A DNA stretch of 17,491 nucleotides, from contig JAZQQE010000070.1 in NCBI GenBank assembly GCA_045628845.1, forward strand, positions 1 through 17,491, in the 5' to 3' direction. Made by a program: the position numbers and the translations under genes. This document shows, piece after piece, positions 1 through 7,182 of this stretch. The notes under the pieces were generated by a model. The model made no database searches. It was not told where the DNA came from and was given only the letters and a program-made list of their open reading frames with translations. The DNA is from RGIG7949 sp045628845. Its GTDB lineage: Bacteria; Bacillota; Clostridia; Oscillospirales; Oscillospiraceae. Every line of letters begins with the position of its first letter. The stretch's first letter is position 1.

Positions 1-570
1 GTCGTGCTCTACGGGCACAGCATGGGCGCCTACGCGGCCGCGGCGGTGCTCGGAACGGTCCCGGTCGCGGCGGCGGTGTGCGTGGCGGGCTTCAATGCCC
101 CCGTGGACACGATGCGCTTCCAGGCGCGGCGCTACGCGGGCCTGCCCGGGTGCGTGGTCGTTCCGCTCATGTACCTGCACAGTCGCCTCGTCTTCGGGCG
201 CGGAGCGAACGCCTCCGCGCTCGACGCCATCAACGCGACGGACACGCCCGTCCTCATCGTGCAGGGCACGCGCGACGAGGTCGTGCCCGACCGTATCAGC
301 ATCTACGCCCGCGCCTCCGAGATAACCAATCCGAACGCGGGTCTGCTGACCGTCTCCGACGAATACCGGAGCGGGCATTCGACGCTCTGGCTGACGCGCG
401 AGGCGGCGCGCTACCTGCTCGCACGAAAGGCGGAGCTCGCAAAGCTCCGCACGGCTCGCTCGCGGCGCCGCTACTCGCGAGAGTTCGACAGCCGCCCCCT
501 CGCAGACACGGACGAGGGCTATTTCCGCTCCGTGCTCGATTTCTGCCGCCGCTCCGTCGAGCACGTGTGA
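1..570 (+). CDS. alpha/beta hydrolase, 3' part (5' end outside window)
   Basis: The reading frame is open from the first base, so the start lies upstream of the window; about 189 residues remain. Codons 5-9 read GHSMG, the nucleophile elbow of serine alpha/beta hydrolases (Ser at visible residue 7). The Asp of QGTRDEVVP (visible residue 92) and the His of SGHSTLW (residue 126) fit the rest of a Ser-Asp-His triad in the usual order and spacing. The C-terminal 60 residues after the His are charged and carry an RSRRR run, a tail not needed for the fold. The substrate is unknown; the family includes esterases, lipases and peptidases. It converges on the minus-strand zinc-ribbon gene. Two further alpha/beta hydrolases lie within 7 kb on the other strand, so the neighbourhood is rich in this fold. 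The family call is firm; the function is not. Confidence 0.85.
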   Translation, partial: VVLYGHSMGAYAAAAVLGTVPVAAAVCVAGFNAPVDTMRFQARRYAGLPGCVVVPLMYLHSRLVFGRGANASALDAINATDTPVLIVQGTRDEVVPDRISIYARASEITNPNAGLLTVSDEYRSGHSTLWLTREAARYLLARKAELAKLRTARSRRRYSREFDSRPLADTDEGYFRSVLDFCRRSVEHV

Positions 571-576
571 GCGCCT

Positions 577-605
577 AAAAAAGAGGCGTCCCGAGAGGGA
601 CAGCC
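577..605 (-). terminator. hairpin terminator between convergent genes
   Basis: Read on the minus strand, GGC-T-GTCCC / GGGAC-GCC closes on a TCTC loop and is followed directly by TCTTTTTT, a standard intrinsic terminator shape. It lies beyond the hairpin at 646-686, so it is a second stop for the minus-strand zinc-ribbon transcript. Read on the plus strand, the same stem has a GAGA (GNRA) tetraloop, with a T6 run only nine bases later (615-620). It may therefore also stop the plus-strand hydrolase transcript, less efficiently. Confidence 0.6.
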
Positions 606-645
606 ATCTAAGGATTTTTTCTTGCCGGAACGGCAAAAACAACAT

Positions 646-686
646 AAAAAGCCCGGGACAGAAGCGAAAACTTCTATCCCGGGTTT
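646..686 (-). terminator. intrinsic terminator of the 714-1187 gene
   Basis: On the minus strand the arms AAACCCGGGATAGAAG and CTTCTGTCCCGGGCTTT form a near-perfect stem with one G-T pair and a short T-rich loop, ending in a run of T. It begins 28 bases past the stop codon of the zinc-ribbon gene. Confidence 0.85.
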
Positions 687-713
687 ACTGTTACTATGAA
701 TAGGGAGCCGTGA

Positions 714-1187
714 TCAGCTGCACGCTATGGCGCAGATGGCGATGAGCCAGATGATGAAGAAGACGGTCATCACGATGCCGAGGATGAGGCCGACCAGCGA
801 GAGGATGCTGCCGACCCTCGCCTTGCCGCTGAGCTGACCGGCCTGGGCGGCGTAGGCCTTCGCCTTGCCGCGGCCGACGGCGGAGAAGATGATGCCGAGG
901 AAGCTCACAAAGAAAGTGCAGGCGAACGCGAGACCGAGGATGCCCCACGTGAGGACGGGATTGGCATTCACGTTAGCGCGGACGGGCACAGCGGTGTAGG
1001 GCTGCTGATACTGCGGCGCGCCGTACTGATACTGCGGAGGGGCGTACTGCGGCTGCTGATACTGGGGCTGGGGAGCGGTATACTGAGGCTGCCGGGGAGC
1101 GGCGGCGGGCGCGGCTATGGGGCTTCCGCAGGAGGTGCAGAACTTGCCGCCTTCTTCGATTTGAGCTCCGCAGTTCGGGCAATTCAT
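714..1187 (-). CDS. zinc-ribbon membrane protein with Pro/Gln/Tyr-rich linker
   Basis: The protein has 157 residues. Cys3, Cys6, Cys17 and Cys20 (CPNCGAQI ... FCTSCGSPI) form an N-terminal zinc ribbon. Residues about 33-70 are a low-complexity linker of repeated QPQY/PPQY/APQY units. Two hydrophobic segments follow (about 80-103 and 128-153), separated by a short polar stretch. The plan matches the zinc-ribbon/DUF4190-like small membrane proteins often found in Clostridia, whose role is not known. The ATG is preceded by AGGAGA nine bases upstream. The gene has its own promoter (1238-1267) and terminator, so it is a single-gene unit. It shares its plan with the genes at 15034-15498 and 15609-16037 on the other side of the lipid operon. 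The tyrosine-rich linker is the part that sets it apart. Confidence 0.85.
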   Translation of the reverse strand: MNCPNCGAQIEEGGKFCTSCGSPIAAPAAAPRQPQYTAPQPQYQQPQYAPPQYQYGAPQYQQPYTAVPVRANVNANPVLTWGILGLAFACTFFVSFLGIIFSAVGRGKAKAYAAQAGQLSGKARVGSILSLVGLILGIVMTVFFIIWLIAICAIACS

Positions 1188-1237
1188 ATCGGAACATCTC
1201 CTTTTCTGAAATAGAGGTGGGCTTTATTCTTGGTGTA

Positions 1238-1267
1238 AGTATAACGCAGGTATGCGGCGGGTGTAAA
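1238..1267 (-). promoter_or_regulatory. sigma-A type promoter for the 714-1187 gene
   Basis: On the minus strand, TTTACA (1262-1267) and TATACT (1238-1243) are separated by 18 bases. The -35 box lies just past the stop codon of the upstream hydrolase (1270), giving a leader of about 45 bases before the zinc-ribbon start codon. Confidence 0.7.
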
Positions 1268-1269
1268 TA

Positions 1270-2202
1270 CTAATTTATCTTTTCTTCGATAAAACGGATG
1301 ACCGCGGCGTCGTAGCGCTCCGTGTCGTTCACGCGCAGGCGCGAATGCGCCCCGTGCTCAAACCACACGAGCTCCTTGTCGGAGGGGCACATGGCGTAGA
1401 GCTTCTCCGCCTCGGCGGGCAGGGAATAGAGGTCCTCCCTGCTGTGCAGGAAGAGTATCGGGAGCGTGAGAGAGGGGAGCCTTTTGAACGGCCCGTCCGT
1501 GACGACGTTCGCGCCGCCCGCGATGCGGATGTAGAACATGACCATGTAGAGGAGCGGGAAGAGCGGGCGTCCGTCGGCTATCATGTGGTTTTTGAAGGAC
1601 TCGTAGAAGTTCTTGTACATGCCGTCGGCGACCATTCCGGCGAGGCAGGCGGGACGGTCGGGGCTCGTCAGCGCGAAGAGGGCGGCGGAGGAGCCTATGC
1701 ATATCCCGTGCAGGACGACCTTGTCGTTGCCGAGCCCGGCGAGCAGGCGGCTCCATGCGTGCAGGTCGCGGTATTCCTTATAGCCGAGCGAGCAGTAGCG
1801 GCCCTCGGAAAGGCCGTGCGAGCGGTTGTCGATGACGAGGACGTTGCAGCCCGCGGCGCGGTACGGCTCGGCGAAATAGTATGAGTAGAGCAGGGATTCC
1901 ATGCGCCCGGGGATGATGATGACGGCGGTCTTTCCGCCGAAATCGAAGTATTCGCCCACGAGACGGAACCCGTCAGACGTGACGGAGACCTCGCGCGCGC
2001 AGGCGCGGTGGGCGTCGTTCCACGCCATGCCGATATCGAACATCGAGCGGTATTCCTCATCCGACGGGAGACTGCACTCGCGGCCCCACTTGTCCGGCTT
2101 CGTGCGCACGAGGAGGACGGAGTAGAGTATCCATCCGAGGACGAGCGGCGGGCCGAGGACGAGGAATATCACCGCGGCGAGTACGATCAGGAAAACAGTC
2201 AT
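1270..2202 (-). CDS. membrane-anchored alpha/beta hydrolase with Cys at the nucleophile position
   Basis: The protein has 310 residues. Residues 3-33 are strongly hydrophobic, an N-terminal membrane anchor. The hydrolase domain follows, with a PGRMES oxyanion-type loop (98-103) and DNRSHGLSEG (125-134). The nucleophile elbow reads GICIG (166-170), so Cys168 (codon 1699-1701) stands where family members have Ser. Asp257 (HSREDLYS) and His286 (HGAHSRL) complete a Cys-Asp-His triad. Cys nucleophiles are known in this fold, for example in dienelactone hydrolase, and often favour thioesters or acyl transfer; activity here is not proven. AGGAGG lies four bases before the ATG. The gene follows fakA by 128 bases holding two hairpins, so it may be the last gene of the lipid operon or partly uncoupled from it. 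The paralogue at 6265-7182 keeps Ser. Confidence 0.85.
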   Translation of the reverse strand: MTVFLIVLAAVIFLVLGPPLVLGWILYSVLLVRTKPDKWGRECSLPSDEEYRSMFDIGMAWNDAHRACAREVSVTSDGFRLVGEYFDFGGKTAVIIIPGRMESLLYSYYFAEPYRAAGCNVLVIDNRSHGLSEGRYCSLGYKEYRDLHAWSRLLAGLGNDKVVLHGICIGSSAALFALTSPDRPACLAGMVADGMYKNFYESFKNHMIADGRPLFPLLYMVMFYIRIAGGANVVTDGPFKRLPSLTLPILFLHSREDLYSLPAEAEKLYAMCPSDKELVWFEHGAHSRLRVNDTERYDAAVIRFIEEKIN

Positions 2203-2230
2203 GCTTCCTCCTAAATAATGTCTGCCGCGC

Positions 2231-2272
2231 GATCGCGTAAAAACTGCGCTTTTTATCCGTTCTTACGCGATC
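2231..2272 (-). repeat. 10-bp inverted repeat upstream of the Cys-hydrolase
   Basis: GATCGCGTAA (2231-2240) and TTACGCGATC (2263-2272) are perfect inverted copies 22 bases apart. On the minus strand the structure ends 28 bases before the hydrolase ATG and about 18 bases before its ribosome site. No T run follows it, so it is not a plain terminator. It could be an RNA stem shielding or exposing the ribosome site, a processing site, or an operator. Confidence 0.5.
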
Positions 2273-2296
2273 CGGACATTCATACGATGCGGATAT

Positions 2297-2319
2297 CCAT
2301 CGGCGCAGCGCGCCGACGG
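2297..2319 (-). other. GC-rich hairpin just after fakA
   Basis: TCGGCGC (2300-2306) and GCGCCGA (2310-2316) pair around a three-base loop. On the minus strand the stem extends to ten pairs including one G-T. It starts 12 bases past the fakA stop codon and has no T run behind it. It fits a 3'-end stabilising or transcription-slowing stem between fakA and the next gene. Confidence 0.5.
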
Positions 2320-2330
2320 GGCAGTATGGA

Positions 2331-3956
2331 TTAAAAGATGCCGAGCACCCAGCGGTAGACGCTCTGCCCGCCGTCTACGAACGTGACCTCGAGCATGGGC
2401 AGCTCCTCCGCGAGCGCGGCTGCAAGCTCATCCTCCGCCTCGGGGGGCACGCCCTCGCCGCGGAAGACTATGCAGTTCTCCTTGTCCTCTATGCCGGGGA
2501 CGGCGGCAACGCCGCGGCGCACCGCGTCGAGCCACTTGTCCGCCACGCAGACGAGCTCACCGCCGATGAGGGCTATCTCGTCGCCCTTGCGGCAGGCTAT
2601 CTCGCGGTATGAGTAGTCGCGCGAGGCGGCGGTCTGCGTGAGCGTCGTCACGCAGCCGAGTCCGAGCGTCATCTGGGAGATGCGGTAATCGGTGTCGGTG
2701 CTGTCGGGAATGTCCATCGCGAGCGCGCAGTAGCCCTCGGCGATGCTCTTTGCGGGCAGTACGGTGATCCCCGCGCGTCCGCTGAGCTCCGCCGCCTGCT
2801 CTGCGGCGAGGATGACGTTCCCGTTATCGGGCAAGACTGCGATCGCGTCGGCCTCGAGACCAGCGAACGCATCGATAAATTCCTGCGCGGAGGTGTTCAT
2901 CGTCGCTCCGCCGTCTATTACGACGTCGCACCCGAGCTCTTTGAACAGAGAGGCGACGCCCGCGCCGTTTGCGACGGCGACTATGGCGAGCGGCTTCTTT
3001 GCCGCCTTGCGGGCAGCCTGCTCGTTGTGCTGTATCTGCATGTTTTCGAGCTTGAAGGAGATGAACTCGCCGTATTCCTGGCTGAGCGCGATTATTCGCG
3101 CGGGCTTTTTCGTGTGTATGTGCACCTTGACGCGCCTGTCGTCGAGGACGGCGACGAGCGAATCGCCGAGGTCTCCGAGGTCGCCGGTGTAGGTGTCGAG
3201 GCGGAAGTGCTGGCAGTAGGGCTCGCCGCGCATGAGCTGCATGATGAACTCCATGCAGTAGCCCTCCTCGAAGACGCTGTTCTCGTCGAAGAGGCCGGGC
3301 GCCTGCGCCCTCGGGGCGGGAGGCGCGTCCTTCGGCTCGACTATCTCGCCGTAGAGGTATTTGAGCATGCCCTCGACGAGGACGATGAAGCCGAGCGCAC
3401 CGCTGTCGACGACGCCCGCGTCCTTGAGGACGTCGAGCATCTCGGGCGTGTAGGAGAGGGTCTTGCGCATCTCGGCGGTGTACATCGAGAGCAGGGTCTC
3501 TATCGTGGTCGAGCGGTCGACCTGCGCGCGTATGTGCTCGACGCCCTCGCGCGCGACGGTAAGGATCGTGCCCTCGACGGGCTGTACGACGGAGGCGTAG
3601 GCGACCTTGTAGCCGCGGATGAGCGCGTTGCGCAGGTCTCCGGGCGTCGCCGCGGCGCAGCGGGACAGCTCAAGGTACATGCCCTTGAAGAGCTGGGAGA
3701 GAATGACGCCGGAGTTGCCCCTCGCGCCGAGGAGCATGCCCTCGCTGACGTCCTTCAGGTAATAGCAGAGCTCCGGCTTTGCCTGAGCGAAGCCGACAGC
3801 GTTTTCCACGGTCAGGCACATGTTCGTGCCCGTGTCGCCGTCGGCGACGGGGAAGACGTTGAGGTCGTTTATCTCCTGCTCGCGGGAGCGGAGATTGGCA
3901 AGGCCGTTGCGGAGCATTTTTTCAAAGAGAGTGCCGTTGAGACGCTTGGTTTTCAT
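2331..3956 (-). CDS. fakA: fatty acid kinase catalytic subunit FakA (DAK2-domain protein)
   Basis: FakA phosphorylates fatty acids held by a FakB protein, giving acyl-phosphate for phospholipid synthesis. The protein has 541 residues, close to the usual 540-560. The N-terminal DhaL/DAK2 nucleotide-binding domain shows LNVFPVADGDTGTNM (32-46), with the Mg-binding Asp39 and Asp41, and GARGNSGVILSQLFKG. A middle domain carries EGYCMEFIMQ and KVHIHTKKP, matching the Cys and His positions of the FakA metal site. The C-terminal third is the DegV-like domain. It is the last of the ten tightly packed genes, 18 bases after the MFS gene, and shares the transcript with its likely partner FakB (5303-6244). 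The ribosome site is weak (AAAGG, more than ten bases before ATG), so translation may depend on coupling to the gene before it. Confidence 0.93.
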   Translation of the reverse strand: MKTKRLNGTLFEKMLRNGLANLRSREQEINDLNVFPVADGDTGTNMCLTVENAVGFAQAKPELCYYLKDVSEGMLLGARGNSGVILSQLFKGMYLELSRCAAATPGDLRNALIRGYKVAYASVVQPVEGTILTVAREGVEHIRAQVDRSTTIETLLSMYTAEMRKTLSYTPEMLDVLKDAGVVDSGALGFIVLVEGMLKYLYGEIVEPKDAPPAPRAQAPGLFDENSVFEEGYCMEFIMQLMRGEPYCQHFRLDTYTGDLGDLGDSLVAVLDDRRVKVHIHTKKPARIIALSQEYGEFISFKLENMQIQHNEQAARKAAKKPLAIVAVANGAGVASLFKELGCDVVIDGGATMNTSAQEFIDAFAGLEADAIAVLPDNGNVILAAEQAAELSGRAGITVLPAKSIAEGYCALAMDIPDSTDTDYRISQMTLGLGCVTTLTQTAASRDYSYREIACRKGDEIALIGGELVCVADKWLDAVRRGVAAVPGIEDKENCIVFRGEGVPPEAEDELAAALAEELPMLEVTFVDGGQSVYRWVLGIF

Positions 3957-3974
3957 CGGGCGATCAGACCTTTG

Positions 3975-5306
3975 TCAGTCTTTTTTGATGCCGAGCCGCG
4001 TGATGGACTTCGGCAGGGTGAAGGTGAGGATGAGGGAGACTATCGTGCCGGCGGCGGAGATGAGCGTGAGGAACTTCATGGCCTCGGAGGCGCTCGACTC
4101 GGAGCCCTTGAGAGCCGTGAGGACTATGCCGGTGCCTATGCCGGTGGCGACGCCGGAGAAGAGGCCCTGCACGGCAAAATACATCGCGGAGTTCGCGACG
4201 CCGGAGGCCTGTTCCTCCTCGGCGGCGAGCTGCGCGGGGACGGAGTACGCGACGGAGAAGAGGGCGCCTATCGCGAAGGAGCTGATGAGGCCCGTCACGA
4301 TGGAGAGTATCATCTTCGCCGTGCCGCCCTGCATTAGACCTACGAAGAACATGCAGAGCATGCCGAAGGAGTACGTGATGAGCACGTATCTGAAAGCGTA
4401 GCCGAAGCCGTGCTTTTTCGTGAGCTTATTGTATATCATCAGCGTGAAGGGGACGGGGGCGAACGCCGCGACCATTACGAATATCATGTTCATCCCGACG
4501 AACGAGAAATATTCGTTGATGCCGCCGAGGAAGAGCTGAACGCCGAAGGTCATGAAGGCGTAGACTATCATCCATATTATGAAAGAGCGGTTTTTGAACG
4601 TGCAGACGAGGCTCTTTACGAGGCTGACGGGCTCGGTCTTCTCGCCCTTTTCGCCGAGGTTGGAGGGCTCCTTTATCATGAAGAGGGGGATGAGCATCGT
4701 CAGCGCGAGCGGGAGGACTATGAGGGCGACGACGCGGATATTGAGCCCGTTGAGCAGCATCCTGACGACGACGTAGCCGAGGATGAAGTAGATGATGTCG
4801 AATACGGACTTGACGTTGGAGATCGTCCGGCGCTCCTCCTCGGTGTCGACTATCTCGGTGAAGGTCGCGTAGTACGTGACCATCGTGAGCGTGTAGAACG
4901 AGTAGAAGATGAGCAGCACGACGCCGTAATAGACCGTATTGAGCAGGGTGGCGCTCCTCTGCGGGATGACGAGGAAGAGGAGATAGGACACTATGAGGGG
5001 AACGAGGCCTATCACGATGGAGGGACGGCGGCGGCCGAAGCGGGAGCGGAGGTTATCCGTCAGCGAGGCCATGGGTATGTCGATGACGCCGTCGACTATC
5101 TTCGAGATGAGCACGAAGGCCGCCCACAGGGCGGGAATGATCAGGTCGCGCTGGGCGAAGGTCTGGAAGGGGATGACCTCCTTGCCGAAGCCGCCTACGA
5201 GCAGCGCGCTGCAAAGATAAGAGCCCATCATGAGGTTGAGCATGTTGATGCCCATTCCGGATGCGGCGTAGAGGAACAGCTGCCTCTTTTTTGTCAGCTT
5301 TTTCAC
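3975..5306 (-). CDS. MFS_2 / GPH-family transporter
   Basis: The protein has 443 residues and about twelve hydrophobic segments. Residues 69-98 contain KIVDGVIDIP, then SLTDNLRSRFGRRRPS, the loop signature of the glycoside-pentoside-hexuronide (GPH, MFS_2) family. Asp72 and Asp76 have the spacing of the two cation-binding Asp residues of MelB. Known family members are cation-coupled sugar symporters, and also MFSD2A, the animal sodium-dependent lysophosphatidylcholine importer. The start is GTG, overlapping the FakB stop codon by four bases, so the two are translationally coupled. The position between fakB and fakA argues for a lipid or lysolipid substrate rather than a sugar, but this is inference from context. 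The family is sure; the substrate is not. Confidence 0.88.
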   Translation of the reverse strand: MKKLTKKRQLFLYAASGMGINMLNLMMGSYLCSALLVGGFGKEVIPFQTFAQRDLIIPALWAAFVLISKIVDGVIDIPMASLTDNLRSRFGRRRPSIVIGLVPLIVSYLLFLVIPQRSATLLNTVYYGVVLLIFYSFYTLTMVTYYATFTEIVDTEEERRTISNVKSVFDIIYFILGYVVVRMLLNGLNIRVVALIVLPLALTMLIPLFMIKEPSNLGEKGEKTEPVSLVKSLVCTFKNRSFIIWMIVYAFMTFGVQLFLGGINEYFSFVGMNMIFVMVAAFAPVPFTLMIYNKLTKKHGFGYAFRYVLITYSFGMLCMFFVGLMQGGTAKMILSIVTGLISSFAIGALFSVAYSVPAQLAAEEEQASGVANSAMYFAVQGLFSGVATGIGTGIVLTALKGSESSASEAMKFLTLISAAGTIVSLILTFTLPKSITRLGIKKD

Positions 5307-6244
5307 GGGCGTTCTCCTTGTCCTATGGATTTTTCTATTATCGCTCTCTCCTCGGAGAGATCGGCGGATATGGGTTTACCGACGTAGTAGGCCGCCATGA
5401 GTCCCGGCCCGATGTTTATGCCGCAGGAGGGGAACACGTCGTTTATGAGCACCTCACGCGGATGGAAGCGCTCCTCGATGAGCTGCTTATACTGCTCGGC
5501 GGCGGCGAGGCGGCTCGTCTGCGCGATGAAGATGGTCTGCGAGGCGGGGTCCTCTATCGTCGCCTCCATGTAGTCGAGGAGGACGGAGAAGGCCTGCTTT
5601 GCGCCCTTGGCCTTGCCGAGGACGGTCGTGAGACCGTTGGAGTCGAATTCGCCTATCGGCTTGACACCGACGAGCGTCCCGAAAAAGGCCTTCGGATGGG
5701 TTATGCGGCCCTTTTTGGCGACGAAGGAGAGGTCGTCGAGCCAGCCGGCCTGATGGTACCTGTTCTTGTTCTCGGCGAAATACCGGGCCGTCTCCTCAAG
5801 GCTCTTGCCCTCGCTGCGCATGACCGAGGCGTGCACCGCCATCAGCCCGAAGCCGGGGCCGAAGCGGAGCGTGTCGACGACCTCGATGGGTACGTCGGGG
5901 TATTTTTCGTTCACGGCGGCCTTCGCCTGCAAAGCGAAGTTGTAAGCGCCGCTTATGCCGCTCGAGATGGTCATCGCGAGGATGCCCGTGCCCTCGGAGG
6001 CGTATTTTTCAAAGACCTCCGCGAACTCCGCGACGTTCGCGGGCGAGGTCGCGTAGCCGTTCGGATTCTTCTTGAGATCTGCGTAAAACTCCTCGCGGGA
6101 GAACATCTCCCACTTTCTGAAGGCGGGCACCTCCGTCTTGTCCGGGAGCACGATGTGACCGGGGACGATGACGATGCCGTACTTCGCCTCGAGCTCCTCG
6201 CTCAGGTCGCAGGTAGCGTCGGCGACGATGACGAACCTATCCAT
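5303..6244 (-). CDS. fakB: DegV-family fatty-acid binding protein (FakB type)
   Basis: DegV/FakB proteins bind a fatty acid and present it to FakA for phosphorylation. The protein has 313 residues. ATSPANVAEF (65-74) and TISSGISGAYN (92-102) are the two loops that hold the carboxylate in FakB structures. VDTLRFGPG, WLDDLSFVAKKGRI and CGINIGPGLMAAYYVG are the other family blocks. The last block usually has His before GPG; here it is Asn-Ile, so the FakA-facing or carboxylate end may differ. AAAGGAG lies six bases before the ATG. It is 20 bases after the 6265-7182 hydrolase and coupled to the MFS gene. DegV proteins come in many paralogues with different acyl preference; which chain this one takes cannot be read from sequence. 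Confidence 0.9.
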   Translation of the reverse strand: MDRFVIVADATCDLSEELEAKYGIVIVPGHIVLPDKTEVPAFRKWEMFSREEFYADLKKNPNGYATSPANVAEFAEVFEKYASEGTGILAMTISSGISGAYNFALQAKAAVNEKYPDVPIEVVDTLRFGPGFGLMAVHASVMRSEGKSLEETARYFAENKNRYHQAGWLDDLSFVAKKGRITHPKAFFGTLVGVKPIGEFDSNGLTTVLGKAKGAKQAFSVLLDYMEATIEDPASQTIFIAQTSRLAAAEQYKQLIEERFHPREVLINDVFPSCGINIGPGLMAAYYVGKPISADLSEERAIIEKSIGQGERP

Positions 6245-6264
6245 GTTGGACTCCTTTCAGTAAG

Positions 6265-7182
6265 TCAGATGAAGCGGTCAATGAATGAGAAGACTTTATC
6301 CTTTGCCTGCGCGCCGCCGAACGGATAACAGAGCGTATGCTCGGCTCCGGGCAGGAAAAGCGCGTCCTTTTCCGAGCCGCACGCGGCGAAGAGCCGCCTG
6401 CCGTTTTCAACGGGGACGCTGCGGTCGGCCTCCCCGTGCAGGAACAGCGCGGGTACCTTCGCCTCCGCGAGAGGCTCCGTCGCGGGCGCGTCGAGCCTGA
6501 CGTGCAGGACGATGCGCGCGAGAAGCTCCATTATCGGGAGCATCAGTCTCCAGGGGAGGTGACGGCGCTCGCAGTCGCCCCGGAGCTGCTCGCAGGGCGA
6601 GACGAAGCCGCAGTCGATCATCATCGCGGCGACGTTTCCGGGCATCTCCGCGGAGGCCTCCGCGACGCAGTACGCGCCCATCGAGATGCCTGCGGCGAGG
6701 ACACGCTTTGAGCGTACCTCGGGCGAGGCGAGCCATTGGAGCAGGTCGCGGCTCTCTATCAGGCCGAGCGTCGAGCGCTTCCCGCCGCTCTTCCCGTGCG
6801 CTCTCTGCTCGATGAGCAGGACGGAAAAGCCCGCGTCGAGCAGGTCGGCCGCCTGCACGCAGAAGGCGTTGAGCGGGGCGGAGCGGTATCCGTGCACGAG
6901 CACGGCGAGCCTGTCTCCGGGGCGCTCATAGAGCGCGCCCGCGAGCTCCGTGCCGTCGTACGCCGTTATGCGTACCTCACGGAAGGGCTCGCCCTTCATG
7001 CGTGAGTACGCCGAAAGCAGCGTGTCTGCGCAGGAGATGTAGTACGTCCCCTCGAAGGGCGTCTCATCGAGCGGGAGACACTCCTTGCGCGTGAACACGG
7101 TGAAAAACGACACTATCGCTGGAGCGAATATGAAGATGATATACACGCCGAGCAGGGCGAGCAGGATATAGAGTATCAGCAT
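6265..7182 (-). CDS. membrane-anchored alpha/beta hydrolase (Ser type)
   Basis: The protein has 305 residues from the ATG at 7182. A longer frame runs to 7230, but AAGGA at 7189-7193 sits six bases before 7182, and the extra 16 residues fall inside the upstream PPTase gene and read as a shadow. Residues 2-28 are a membrane anchor. LVHGYRSAP (95-103) is the oxyanion region, GISMG (165-169) places nucleophile Ser167, and Asp253 (GEADRSVP) and His282 (GAEHTLCY) finish the triad. It overlaps the PPTase stop by seven bases. It is a paralogue of the Cys-type enzyme at 1270-2202, with the same anchor and the same order of motifs. A lipase, lysophospholipase or thioesterase role would suit an operon that handles acyl chains, but the substrate is not shown by the sequence. 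Confidence 0.88.
   Translation of the reverse strand: MLILYILLALLGVYIIFIFAPAIVSFFTVFTRKECLPLDETPFEGTYYISCADTLLSAYSRMKGEPFREVRITAYDGTELAGALYERPGDRLAVLVHGYRSAPLNAFCVQAADLLDAGFSVLLIEQRAHGKSGGKRSTLGLIESRDLLQWLASPEVRSKRVLAAGISMGAYCVAEASAEMPGNVAAMMIDCGFVSPCEQLRGDCERRHLPWRLMLPIMELLARIVLHVRLDAPATEPLAEAKVPALFLHGEADRSVPVENGRRLFAACGSEKDALFLPGAEHTLCYPFGGAQAKDKVFSFIDRFI

Noticed and set aside
622..636. Small perfect hairpin TTGCCG-GAA-CGGCAA
   Set aside because: No T run follows it on either strand and the stem is only six pairs; it may add to termination between the convergent genes but is not a terminator by itself.
571..713. Possible riboswitch or small RNA between the first two genes
   Set aside because: The structures are all explained as terminator hairpins of two convergent genes; no promoter or known riboswitch core was seen.
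3027..4337. 436-codon open frame on the plus strand spanning fakA and the transporter
   Set aside because: It crosses two convincing minus-strand genes and its composition is shadow-like, with no recognisable domain.
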